From assembly GCA_964432925.1 (NCBI GenBank), contig CAYSPM010000025.1, positions 1-23,659 on the forward strand: a stretch of DNA of 23,659 nt. Reading direction: 5' to 3'. This DNA comes from CAYNTC01 sp964432925 (GTDB lineage Bacteria > Planctomycetota > Phycisphaerae > Sedimentisphaerales > Anaerobacaceae). How positions within the stretch are numbered: the stretch's first letter is position 1; each line of letters starts with the position of its first letter. The position numbers were made by a program, and so were the translations under genes. A model generated the notes under the pieces. It did not search any database. It had not been told where the DNA came from and was given only the letters and a program-made list of their open reading frames with translations. This document shows positions 16,074-23,177 of this stretch, one piece after another.

Positions 16074-16154
16074 TGAAAATGAGAACGGCAAGTTAATTAA
16101 GCGATAACCGACTCATTGCAAAGTGATTTTCAATGAGAATTGGAGGATAAGATT

Positions 16155-16775
16155 ATGATTATGACTAATACCATTCAAATTTCACTGACGGATTTTGTAG
16201 ACTTTATGTGCAAGGCGGGAACCAAAAAGATTAGCCAAGTCAAGGCGATTAAACGGAACCTTGACTCGCCATATAGTCCGGCCAAAGATTTCTACAAGCC
16301 TCTTAGAGAAGGAATCATAAGCTTCCATAAGTTTAACAAAGAACCAAGCGCACTTGATGCAATCTCAACAGTCATCACAGATAAAAAGAAACAGACTGCT
16401 TATCCAATCATTATTGCAGGCTACAGAAGATTTCTGGGTGGAAAAGATATCACTTGGGTTAAGTCTCCGAGAGGTAATTTGTGGACATATAGAAATCTTG
16501 CGATAAAGGCCAATCCCGAGCTTTGTTTAGCGTTCGATGGGAATGAACATATTATTAAGCTCTATTTCAAAAAAGACAGGTTGAGTAGAAACCATGCTTT
16601 GTGCATAAATCATCTTATGCAGAACGACTTTAGAAACAGGGATACAGGAGAAATATTTGGTGTGTTGGATGTAAGGAGTGGCAGACTGATAGAAGAGCTT
16701 CCTGGGAATGGTGAATTTGCACGGTTTGTTAAAGAAGAGGCGAATAGATTCCTAAGTTTGTACAACAGTGTCTGA
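16155..16775 (+). CDS. Uncharacterised accessory protein (206 residues)
   Basis: I place the start at ATG 16155, because GGAGG (16142-16146) lies eight bases upstream; an earlier in-frame TTG overlaps that site. The product is a soluble alpha/beta protein without signal peptide. Visible blocks are SQVKAIKRNLDSPYSPAKDFYKPLR (16224-16298 region), HKFNKEP, ITDKKKQTAYPIIIAGYRRF, NPELCLAF, IIKLYFKK and GVLDVRSGRLIEELPGN. The Tyr-rich, lysine-rich first half and late VLDVRSG strand suggest nucleic-acid or protein binding, but I recognise no domain and no catalytic motif. It is followed 36 bases later by a DUF3800 gene in the same direction, so the two may form a cassette, possibly defence related by analogy with other accessory loci. 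That function is inference only. Confidence 0.75.
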   Translation: MIMTNTIQISLTDFVDFMCKAGTKKISQVKAIKRNLDSPYSPAKDFYKPLREGIISFHKFNKEPSALDAISTVITDKKKQTAYPIIIAGYRRFLGGKDITWVKSPRGNLWTYRNLAIKANPELCLAFDGNEHIIKLYFKKDRLSRNHALCINHLMQNDFRNRDTGEIFGVLDVRSGRLIEELPGNGEFARFVKEEANRFLSLYNSV

Positions 16776-16811
16776 TGATTGCCCGAGATTGAAAAATCGT
16801 GAGAAAACGTG

Positions 16812-17573
16812 ATGGTGGGAGAACAGATATTATCAGAGCTTTCAAATCCAGGACGCAAACTTGTGTTTGTTGATGAGACTGGGACGTCTGGAGCAACATT
16901 ACGCGACATAGGTTCCAATTTCGAAGTTATGTGTGGTATTATTGCGCCGTCAGAGAGATACAAGAATGTAAAGACTACACTTCAGAAGGCTCTTGCAAGG
17001 ATAGGTTTTGGCGTAAAAGAATTTCACGCAACGGAGATTGTTCATCCGACTTCGAAGTCGGCCTGGAAGAGTATTTCTTTTGAAAACCGACAGATGGTAT
17101 TCACTGAGATTGTTGACGCATTGGTCGAATTCGCTGAGCAAATCTTCTACCTCTTACTTAGCGAAAAGCAATATTACAACCAACTCAAACCCAAGAGCCT
17201 TGAGCGAGGGGGAGATTCACTGAATCATGAAGCCGCCTTGCGCAAAGCATTTTTTGGAGGTCTCATTCGTCAATTACCTCGTCCGAATATGGAGACCGCT
17301 ATCATAATTGACTCCAAGAAAGCCCTTCCTGACGCCATAGAGATGCAAGAACTTTGTGACCCTACTGGATTCTATCTGGGATCAGTAATCTACGTCGACT
17401 CAAGTGAGGAAGAAGGTCTGCAGCTCGCAGACCTCGCAGCCTACCTAATCAATCGTATATTCCGTGTGCGGGAGAGGCTAACCGCCGGGAAATTTAACAA
17501 TTTCGATGAGATTGTAGAAAACGGGTACAGCCGGATAAAACCGATTCTGAAAAGAGTCTCGCTCGCTACGTAG
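16812..17573 (+). CDS. DUF3800-family protein, RNase H-like fold
   Basis: The 253-residue protein (ATG 16812; a GTG lies one codon earlier) begins VFVDETGTSG, the DUF3800 hallmark (Asp21), followed by FHATE (Glu75), IIIDS (Asp167) and LQLADLAAYLINR (Asp207), the helix that ends the family's domain. The four acidic residues are placed as in RNase H/RuvC-like nucleases, so metal-dependent nucleic-acid cleavage is plausible but unproven. DUF3800 genes are frequent in mobile and defence-rich regions. The gene has only a weak ribosome binding site and closely follows the unknown 206-residue gene, implying cotranscription. A palindrome-rich stretch lies just after its stop. Confidence 0.82.
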   Translation: MVGEQILSELSNPGRKLVFVDETGTSGATLRDIGSNFEVMCGIIAPSERYKNVKTTLQKALARIGFGVKEFHATEIVHPTSKSAWKSISFENRQMVFTEIVDALVEFAEQIFYLLLSEKQYYNQLKPKSLERGGDSLNHEAALRKAFFGGLIRQLPRPNMETAIIIDSKKALPDAIEMQELCDPTGFYLGSVIYVDSSEEEGLQLADLAAYLINRIFRVRERLTAGKFNNFDEIVENGYSRIKPILKRVSLAT

Positions 17574-17686
17574 CTATGTAGCTTTCAGAAGTCTGGGGAC
17601 GCCATACTGATGAATACCTTCTGAACGCTCCACGCTAAATGCTGCACGCTTGTTATATGTCCAGTTTATCTCGCAGATAGTCTCGC

Positions 17687-17798
17687 TAGGGTGGGCACCG
17701 CCAAAGGCGGGCAAGCTTACTACTCTGCGAAGTAGCACTTCGCTACGTAGCACGAGTTAGCCCACCAATAAGGTCATGGTGGGGCAAGCCCCACCCTA
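17687..17798. repeat. Nested palindromic REP/MITE-like element
   Basis: Outer inverted arms TAGGGTGG (17687-17694) and CCACCCTA (17791-17798) bracket smaller hairpins: CCGCC-AAA-GGCGG (17698-17710), GCGAAGT-AGC-ACTTCGC (17727-17743) and GGTGGGGC-AA-GCCCCACC (17778-17795). The element fills most of the gap between the DUF3800 gene and the convergent glyS and may also act as a transcription barrier for both. Confidence 0.65.
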
Positions 17799-17818
17799 CT
17801 ATATTTCATCGAGCATTT

Positions 17819-19321
17819 TTATAATTCTAATCTTTTGCGCAAGTGGTTTAACAACTGGTCGGTAGACACTCGGACTTGGTCCATTGAGTCGCGGTCGCGG
17901 ACGGTGACGGTATTATCCTGTAAGGTTTGGCCATCGATGGTGACACAGAAAGGAGTGCCGGCTTCATCCTGCCTGCGATACCGACGGCCTACCGCGCCCT
18001 TTTCGTCATAGAAACAACTAAAGTATTTCTTGAGGTCATCGTAGATATTTTTAGCTACGTCCGGCATGCCCTCTTTCTTTACAAGTGGAAAGACCGCGAC
18101 TTTTACTGGCGCAATAGCTGAGTGAAATCGCAAAAGGTTTCTCGTTTCGCCACGGACCTCTTCCTCATCGTAGGCATCAACAAGAAAGGCGAGAGCGCTT
18201 CTGTCGATTCCGGCGCTGGGCTCGATGACATAAGGTATATAGCGCTGCCTTTTTTCATCGTCAAAATATGAAAGCGGGCCCGACTGGTAATCCTCGGCTT
18301 CATCAGCCAACTGGATTTTGGCCAAGTCGCCATCATTTTCGAACCACCTGTTTAAAGTGCGCATGCCGCGCTGATGCTGGCGAAGGTCAAAGTCGGTTCG
18401 ATTAGCGACGCCTTCCAGCTCCTGCCAATCGCCGCTGCCAAATGGAAATCTATACTCAATATCAACGCAGGCTTTCGCGTAGTGTGCAAGCTCATCAGCA
18501 TCGTGTTCGCGGAAACGGAGGTTCTCCTTCTTTAAGTCCAGGTCGGTGTACCACTTGAAGCGAGCTTCTCGCCAGTGATCGTACCACTTTTCATCGGTGC
18601 CAGGCTCACAGAAAAATTCCAGTTCTGCCTGTTCAAACTCTCGCGTGCGGAAAATAAAAGCCTTGGTGGTGACTTCATTGCGAAAGCTTTTACCAATCTG
18701 GGCAATGCCGAAAGGTATCTTGACTCTGGTCGTATCCAGCACATTTCTGAAATTGGCGAAAATACCCTGTGCGGTTTCCGGCCGAAGGTACATCTTCATC
18801 GAATCATCCACATTCGCGCCCATTTGTGTTTCAAACATCAGCTTGAACGGCATCGGGTCGGTAAATTGCCCAACCGCTTGACAGTTAGGACATACCTTGT
18901 TGCTCAAATCATGTTGTTTAGACTGGGCGGTGTCGATGGAGATGTGCTCGGTGTGTTGTTCGGACAGGTCGGCATCCCCCTCGACTGCGCTCGGGGCAAG
19001 TTTTTCTTCGAGGTGGTCGACACGGGTTCGGACGTGACACTTTTTACATTCGGCTATAAGATCGGCGAATTTATCAGCATGGCCGGATGCCTTCCAAACT
19101 AAAGGGTGCATGAAGATGCTACAGTCCAGGCCGACAACGTCGTCTCGCATCTGGACGACGCTTTTCCACCAGGCCTTTTTGACGTTGTTTTTTAATTCTA
19201 CGCCGAGCGGCCCATAATCATAACAACTTGCCAGCCCACCATATATTTCACTGGACTGAAATATAAAACCCCTACGCTTGCAAAGGCTCACAATATCATC
19301 GAGTTTCGTTATCTTAGCCAT
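17819..19321 (-). CDS. glyS: Glycyl-tRNA synthetase, alpha2 (single-chain) type
   Basis: This 500-residue class II enzyme is the homodimeric form (not the GlyQ/GlyS tetramer) that attaches Gly to tRNA-Gly. Motif 1 surrounds YDYGPLGVELKNN (34-46), motif 2 contains FRNE (213-216) and REFEQAELEFF (227-237), motif 3 is PSAGIDRSALAFL, and the C-terminal part (APVKVAVFPL onward) is the anticodon-binding domain. Two CxxC pairs (Cys92/95 and Cys144/147) suggest a zinc site. They are separated by about 48 residues, including LAPSAVEGDAD, which is coded by a REP-like repeat and looks inserted. The ATG has GAGG eight bases upstream. Convergent with the accessory cassette. Confidence 0.95.
   Translation of the reverse strand: MAKITKLDDIVSLCKRRGFIFQSSEIYGGLASCYDYGPLGVELKNNVKKAWWKSVVQMRDDVVGLDCSIFMHPLVWKASGHADKFADLIAECKKCHVRTRVDHLEEKLAPSAVEGDADLSEQHTEHISIDTAQSKQHDLSNKVCPNCQAVGQFTDPMPFKLMFETQMGANVDDSMKMYLRPETAQGIFANFRNVLDTTRVKIPFGIAQIGKSFRNEVTTKAFIFRTREFEQAELEFFCEPGTDEKWYDHWREARFKWYTDLDLKKENLRFREHDADELAHYAKACVDIEYRFPFGSGDWQELEGVANRTDFDLRQHQRGMRTLNRWFENDGDLAKIQLADEAEDYQSGPLSYFDDEKRQRYIPYVIEPSAGIDRSALAFLVDAYDEEEVRGETRNLLRFHSAIAPVKVAVFPLVKKEGMPDVAKNIYDDLKKYFSCFYDEKGAVGRRYRRQDEAGTPFCVTIDGQTLQDNTVTVRDRDSMDQVRVSTDQLLNHLRKRLEL
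18976..18996. repeat. REP-like GC-rich repeat within glyS
   Basis: The sequence CCCCTCGACTGCGCTCGGGG resembles a short repeat motif seen in many environmental bacterial genomes (CCTTCGACTGCGCTCAGG type). Here it lies in the coding region and contributes LAPSAVEG in frame between the two zinc-binding cysteine pairs. A related variant lies at 21643-21663. Confidence 0.5.
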
Positions 19322-19633
19322 ATTACTGTCCTCATCTGCTGTTTGGCAGCTATTATATAGCGTGAAACGACAATGACAAGCAGTTTGATATGAACAGCCC
19401 GTGTAAAAAGCTGTTCTACGGATAGTGAAGAGTCAAACGTCTCAGCTCAAAGACTTCATTGTGGCAGCATACGGCCGCTTAGATATGTGAAGCTTATAAT
19501 GGCAGGAAATTTTTACGCAAAATGTTTTTGGTACTACAAGAGTTTTTTTGTATATTTATATTGTGCGAAGGGTAATTTCCCTTATTTGTAACGATCTCGT
19601 TTCGTCAAAATAGCGCTTAGGGGAGGTTGGATT
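19322..19633. other. Intergenic region between glyS and the 134-residue gene
   Basis: This divergent 312-base spacer should hold promoters for both neighbours. The last 120 bases are A/T rich and include a short inverted repeat AAGGG-TAATTT-CCCTT (about 19568-19583). I see no convincing -35/-10 pair, tRNA or riboswitch. Confidence 0.4.
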
Positions 19634-20038
19634 ATGAATGAGTTTATAGAGTTGCCTAATATATATCCTGGTGTTTCCAACATTGTCGAAGCTCGTAAGA
19701 AGGCTATGCGGAATCAAGACGAGGCCGTCGAAAAGACACCGGATAATGAACCAGACAACAACGAGAAAAAAGGGCCGTTATCATTGGCCAAAGAGCACGT
19801 GACAGAGCTTCTGAATGAGTCCGGCTTCGTCGATGTTAAGACCCCAATTAGTAAGCGGATGAGGATATATTTGGGGCTGGAAGGCAATGGCAATACAGAT
19901 GCTGAGGATTATTCCGACCCCAATTTAGCGGCTGAAACCGCAGCCTCTTCAGCGAATAAGATCGCGGCTGATGCGGAGGCTGCCTTGGCGATGCAGGGAA
20001 ATGTTCAACCTGATGTGGCAGTAAAATTACTCAATTAA
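19634..20038 (+). CDS. Small helical protein with flagellin-like C-terminal tail (unknown)
   Basis: GGGAGG seven bases before the ATG supports this start. The 134-residue product is acidic and soluble, with a disordered Asn/Asp/Glu/Lys segment (28-47) followed by a helical part (48-80) and an Ala-rich helix (98-134). The final part, ALAMQGNVQPDVAVKLL, resembles the C-terminal end of flagellins (LAQANQVPQNVLSLL), where the helix packs in the filament core or is bound by export chaperones. No flagellin N-terminal domain is present. It could be a flagellar accessory, an anti-sigma-like small protein or an unrelated helix. It is monocistronic, since a terminator follows directly. Confidence 0.7.
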   Translation: MNEFIELPNIYPGVSNIVEARKKAMRNQDEAVEKTPDNEPDNNEKKGPLSLAKEHVTELLNESGFVDVKTPISKRMRIYLGLEGNGNTDAEDYSDPNLAAETAASSANKIAADAEAALAMQGNVQPDVAVKLLN

Positions 20039-20071
20039 AATTTACTCCTGGATTGTGGATCTACCCCACCT

Positions 20072-20100
20072 GGCCGGGCCGCAACAGCCCGGCCGTTTTC
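20072..20100 (+). terminator. Rho-independent terminator
   Basis: An 8-bp GC-rich stem GGCCGGGC (20072-20079) / GCCCGGCC (20087-20094) with a 7-base loop is followed by GTTTTCATTTCTT. It lies 34 bases after the stop of the 134-residue gene and fits an intrinsic terminator for it. Confidence 0.85.
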
Positions 20101-20376
20101 ATTTCTTCCCGGCCAGAAGGTAATTAGCGGTTTAGATTACATCAAGCATAAGCTACTGACTCGGCAAATTCGGTGATTGATCGGACTTTAGCAAAGAAAT
20201 TTCCCCATCACTTTCTGGAATAAGAGGGCTTTGTGGAACGTTTCAGAGCTACGGGCGGCTTATACAACCACAAGTGACATCAGCGGATTCAAAGCCTGGT
20301 ACCTTGATACTATTTGACATGGTCGATTTAGCACGTTAGATTTCCCAGCCGGAGGGTTAGAAGCCGAGAACATTTT
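20101..20376. other. Intergenic region upstream of the HI0933-like gene
   Basis: Together with the terminator this is a 338-base spacer. I see no gene, hairpin or clear promoter in it. A GGAGGG at 20351-20356 is about 20 bases before the next ATG, too far for a normal ribosome binding site. Confidence 0.4.
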
Positions 20377-21615
20377 ATGAGGTCAATCATTTACGTAATC
20401 GGTGCTGGGCCTGCAGGACTGATGGCATCCATCCATTGCGCTCAGGCAAAGACCAAAACTGTCGTCTTTGAGCGTAATATTGCCGCGGGGCGCAAGCTGC
20501 TTAAAACCGGCTCAGGCAGATGCAATTTCACCCATCGAGCCACTACCGACCAGATGCTCCTCACCTTGGGACCAAAAGGCAGATTTCTACGCTACTGCCT
20601 GCACATATACTGCCCACAATGGCTCCGACAATTTTTTAGTGACAGGGACCTGAAAAGTAAGGTCGAAGCCGCAGGCTGTGTCTTTCCAGTTACAGACCAA
20701 GCAAGCGATATCAGAAATCTATTGGTGACTGAAGCCAGACAACTGGGGGTTCATTTCGAATTCGGCAACCCAGTCAAGAATATTCGTCGAGATGCTCAAG
20801 GATTCACTATCAGGACTTCTGAGGATAGCATCCGCGCCGACAAGGTCATCATCACAACCGGAGGCGTCAGTTATCCTCAGACAGGCTCAACAGGAGACGG
20901 GTATGAATTCGCCCGCCGATTCGGCCACACAATAATCCCGCCCAAACCGGCACTTGTCCCCCTAGTAACCGCGGAAAAGTGGCCTGGCGATTTGGCAGGC
21001 ACGTCACTTAAAGAGATGAAGATAACCACCACTCTTTCCGGCAAGAAAATCACCGTGACAGGCCCAATGCTCTTTACTCACGATGGCATTGGTGGCCCTG
21101 CAGTTCTCGATTTGAGCCGGCACCTGACGGATTATCTGCCGAACAAGGGAAAGCCCATCCAGATTTCAATCGACTTGCTCCCCGGTGTCACCGAGTCAGA
21201 GTGGAAGAGTAAAATCCTTCAGCAGATACAGGTCCACCCGAATAAGACTATCGCCAATATCTTGGCAGGCTCTGTCCCCCGCAATGTTGCCGCTGCCTTA
21301 TGCAGGCACCTTGAAGTCGGTATAGACATGCCTGCCAATCAGCTAAGAAAAGATGTACGGCATAGACTCCTGCATTTGTTCAGAGCTTTGCCACTTTCGA
21401 TCGTCAGCACCAGGCCCATAGCCGAGGCGATGGTTACCAGCGGCGGCGTCTCTGTCGGCGAAATAGACTCAAAGACTATGCAATCCAAGCTATGTCCGGG
21501 TCTTTTCTTTGCCGGCGAAGTCATCGATGTCGATGGTCCCTGCGGCGGCTATAACCTCCATATCGCCTTTGCCACAGCCGCACTTGCCGGCTCTGTTGCT
21601 GCCCAGAGCAAATAA
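20377..21615 (+). CDS. HI0933/YhiN-family FAD-dependent oxidoreductase
   Basis: The 412-residue protein begins with a Rossmann dinucleotide motif (VIGAGPAGLMA, 7-17) and has the family signatures FERNIAAGRKLLKTGSGRCNFTH (about 31-53), TTGGVSYPQTGSTGDGYEFA (about 165-184), MLFTHDGIGGPAVLDLSR (about 230-247), VTSGGVSVGEID and, at the C terminus, DVDGPCGGYNLHIAFATAALAG, which closes the FAD site. It is thus a cytosolic flavoprotein of the YhiN/HI0933 group. Physiological substrate is unknown for this family; a role in tRNA or redox metabolism has been suggested for relatives but is not shown here. No better in-frame start exists upstream. Length is normal for the family. Confidence 0.92.
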   Translation: MRSIIYVIGAGPAGLMASIHCAQAKTKTVVFERNIAAGRKLLKTGSGRCNFTHRATTDQMLLTLGPKGRFLRYCLHIYCPQWLRQFFSDRDLKSKVEAAGCVFPVTDQASDIRNLLVTEARQLGVHFEFGNPVKNIRRDAQGFTIRTSEDSIRADKVIITTGGVSYPQTGSTGDGYEFARRFGHTIIPPKPALVPLVTAEKWPGDLAGTSLKEMKITTTLSGKKITVTGPMLFTHDGIGGPAVLDLSRHLTDYLPNKGKPIQISIDLLPGVTESEWKSKILQQIQVHPNKTIANILAGSVPRNVAAALCRHLEVGIDMPANQLRKDVRHRLLHLFRALPLSIVSTRPIAEAMVTSGGVSVGEIDSKTMQSKLCPGLFFAGEVIDVDGPCGGYNLHIAFATAALAGSVAAQSK

Positions 21616-21642
21616 CCCCCAGTGAACCCCTCAGTAAACCCG

Positions 21643-21663
21643 TCCTGAGCTACGTCGAAGGCG
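21643..21663. repeat. REP-like repeat variant
   Basis: The segment CCTGAGCTACGTCGAAGG lies just after the HI0933-like gene and is a variant of the motif embedded in glyS at 18976-18996 (complementary orientation). It is of the widespread short-palindrome type. Confidence 0.4.
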
Positions 21664-21942
21664 GGTAAATGATGAGCTATTGAGAAATCCTTTATAAATA
21701 ATTTAGTAGGTTTATAACGATAGCTTTTCCCTTTGCTTTTTGCATTTGAACTTTTATATTTTTTACGAGGTATCCTTTACAGCTCATCCCTACACTGTGT
21801 TCAGATCAGGCTCTGGGCCCAGCCAAAAGGCTTCACGATTCACAAGCGTTGAACACTTGTATCTCATTGCCTGCATTAAATCCACCAAAGACGGACTTTA
21901 ACCTCGCTTTAGTATGGAGCTATAATAAACAAAAGAGAATAA

Positions 21943-21969
21943 ATAATACCTAAGTAAGTTAGGTATTAT
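21943..21969. terminator. AT-rich perfect hairpin
   Basis: Perfect 11-bp arms ATAATACCTAA / TTAGGTATTAT with a 5-base loop. No T-tract follows, so it could be a weak bidirectional terminator, a protein-binding site or a remnant of a mobile element. Confidence 0.4.
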
Positions 21970-22019
21970 CTATAAGACCGATTGTAATTAAAATTTGTGC
22001 TTATGTTATTTCGACTGAA

Positions 22020-22230
22020 GGGCCACAAAATGGCCCGTAGTGGAGAAATCTGTCCAAGTAAATTTCTACGGGCTTACGCCCGTAGCATTTGCAGCAACAG
22101 GCTTCGCCTGTCCGCCTTTGGCGGACATCTTCATCTACCGGTTTACACCCGTAAGATTGCGGCATAATACTAAGAGGCCCTAACAAAATAAAGAATACTC
22201 TATGACTGTCATTCCCGCGAAGGCGGGAAT
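22020..22230. repeat. Cluster of five short palindromes
   Basis: In order: GGGCCA/TGGCCC (22020-22036), CTACGGGC/GCCCGTAG (22066-22085), ACAGGC/GCCTGT (22097-22111), TCCGCC/GGCGGA (22111-22125) and ATTCCCGC/GCGGGAAT (22211-22230). Each has perfect arms of 6-8 bp with a 3-5 base loop. The last one is the same unit as the right hairpin of the element at 15632-15755. Confidence 0.75.
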
Positions 22231-22481
22231 CCATTTCCTTACGGCTTTTTATATAACTCACGTTTGCTCTGAAACGATAAAAGAAAGCCGTTCTACTTAT
22301 TCTGTTAGACGCTCTAAATATTCCAACTTCGGCGGATATTAAGCACAATCGAAATGGGAATCTAAGATGTCTCTATGAAGCTTTTCTACATATCTTAACG
22401 ATTCACGAACTACAAGTGGAAAGCCACGATCCACGACTGACGAGCCACGAGTTCAGCGGGCCTGTGGGAGGAATTTGGGGT

Positions 22482-22510
22482 TTGACAAACTCGACTTTCA
22501 GAAGCATAGT
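22482..22510 (+). promoter_or_regulatory. Sigma70-type promoter for the secreted protein gene
   Basis: A consensus TTGACA (22482-22487) is followed after 17 bases by CATAGT (22505-22510), four of six matches to TATAAT. Transcription would begin about 30 bases before the ATG at 22550, which has AAAGGGG as ribosome binding site. Confidence 0.55.
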
Positions 22511-22549
22511 AATCACAAACAATTGTAAAGATTAATAAAGGGGAAAAAT

Positions 22550-23131
22550 ATGAGATCGAAACAGTATTGGATTTTGGGATTAGTGGTTGGCGTGTTTGTT
22601 GCATTAATACCTATCACACTTTCTGGAATTAGCCTCGAGGAGAAAACTCAGCTTCAGCGATATGGGGTTTCCACCTTGAAGGGATTAAGTGGTGTCTGTC
22701 CAAAAGTTAATCTCTTTCCCCGGGAAGGTGTAAAGCTGCACTTGGTGAATCAAAACACTTTACAGACCGAAGTAGAGTTAGAGCTGAGAAAAGCGGGGAT
22801 AATAGTCTTTGATGATGCAAACGATATCAATGCAGGTCTTTTTACCATAACTATCACCATAGATAAAGTAGAGCAACTTCCACTTTACTGTATCGGCGCC
22901 ACCGTCTCTCTCTCTCAATACGCGGGGCTATTGAGAGATCCAAAGATTCTAACATACGTACCGACTTGGCCATTATTTCCATCGCCCATAACTTATTGTG
23001 TGGGCGAAGGTATCCTTGAAGAACATCTTAATGACTTAGCAGCCGACAACATGAAAAAATTTATCAACGACTATCTTGCAGCTAACCCGAAAGAGCAGCA
23101 AACTAAGAAAAATTCAGTAGAACAACCCTAA
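22550..23131 (+). CDS. Secreted protein of unknown function
   Basis: The 193-residue product has an N-terminal signal sequence or membrane anchor (MRSKQYWILGLVVGVFVALIPITLSG) without a lipobox. The rest is alpha/beta with GVKLHLVNQNTLQTEVELELRKAGI, TITITIDKVEQLPLYCIGATVSL and a helical C terminus ending DYLAANPKE. The helix-GI-strand order and the closing NDYLAANP are like those in several small periplasmic proteins of unknown role, but I cannot name a family. Three Cys in the mature part (GVCPK, LYCIG, TYCVG) could form a disulfide. It has its own promoter and a good Shine-Dalgarno site; the FRG-domain gene begins 46 bases downstream. Confidence 0.75.
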   Translation: MRSKQYWILGLVVGVFVALIPITLSGISLEEKTQLQRYGVSTLKGLSGVCPKVNLFPREGVKLHLVNQNTLQTEVELELRKAGIIVFDDANDINAGLFTITITIDKVEQLPLYCIGATVSLSQYAGLLRDPKILTYVPTWPLFPSPITYCVGEGILEEHLNDLAADNMKKFINDYLAANPKEQQTKKNSVEQP

Positions 23132-23177
23132 CAAAATATTGCTGGCAAGAAATGGCTAACTATTTTGAATAGTGGGT

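Larger units (their letters stand above)
15574..16139. other. Intergenic region upstream of asnS
   Basis: A 566-base stretch holding a MITE-like palindromic element (15632-15755) and a short SD-led ORF (16002-16073). The part between them (15760-15990) shows no gene I can support. It appears richer in A and T than the flanking housekeeping genes. Confidence 0.6.
21616..22549. other. Palindrome-rich 0.9-kb intergenic region
   Basis: No protein gene is supported here; the 115-codon minus-strand ORF at 22001-22348 is composed of hairpin repeats. The region holds a REP variant (21643-21663), an AT-rich hairpin (21943-21969), a cluster of five GC-rich hairpins (22020-22230) and the promoter of the next gene. 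Confidence 0.7.

Noticed and set aside
16140..16154. TTG at 16140 as start of the 206-residue gene
   Set aside because: The TTG overlaps the GGAGG ribosome binding site that serves the ATG at 16155.
18575..19102. A 175-codon plus-strand ORF antisense to glyS
   Set aside because: The opposite strand encodes invariant GlyRS motifs here, so the ORF is a by-product of codon usage.
19322..19633. T-box riboswitch or tRNA upstream of the aminoacyl-tRNA synthetase genes
   Set aside because: Neither glyS nor asnS has a T-box consensus or antiterminator stem in its leader, and no tRNA-like cloverleaf was found in the spacers.
22020..22230. A CRISPR array, suggested by several regularly placed hairpins
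   Set aside because: The units are different palindromes with irregular spacing, not identical direct repeats separated by unique spacers, and no cas genes are near.
22001..22348. A 115-codon minus-strand ORF in the intergenic region
   Set aside because: It translates a series of palindromic repeats and has no domain or convincing start; typical of false genes made from REP elements.
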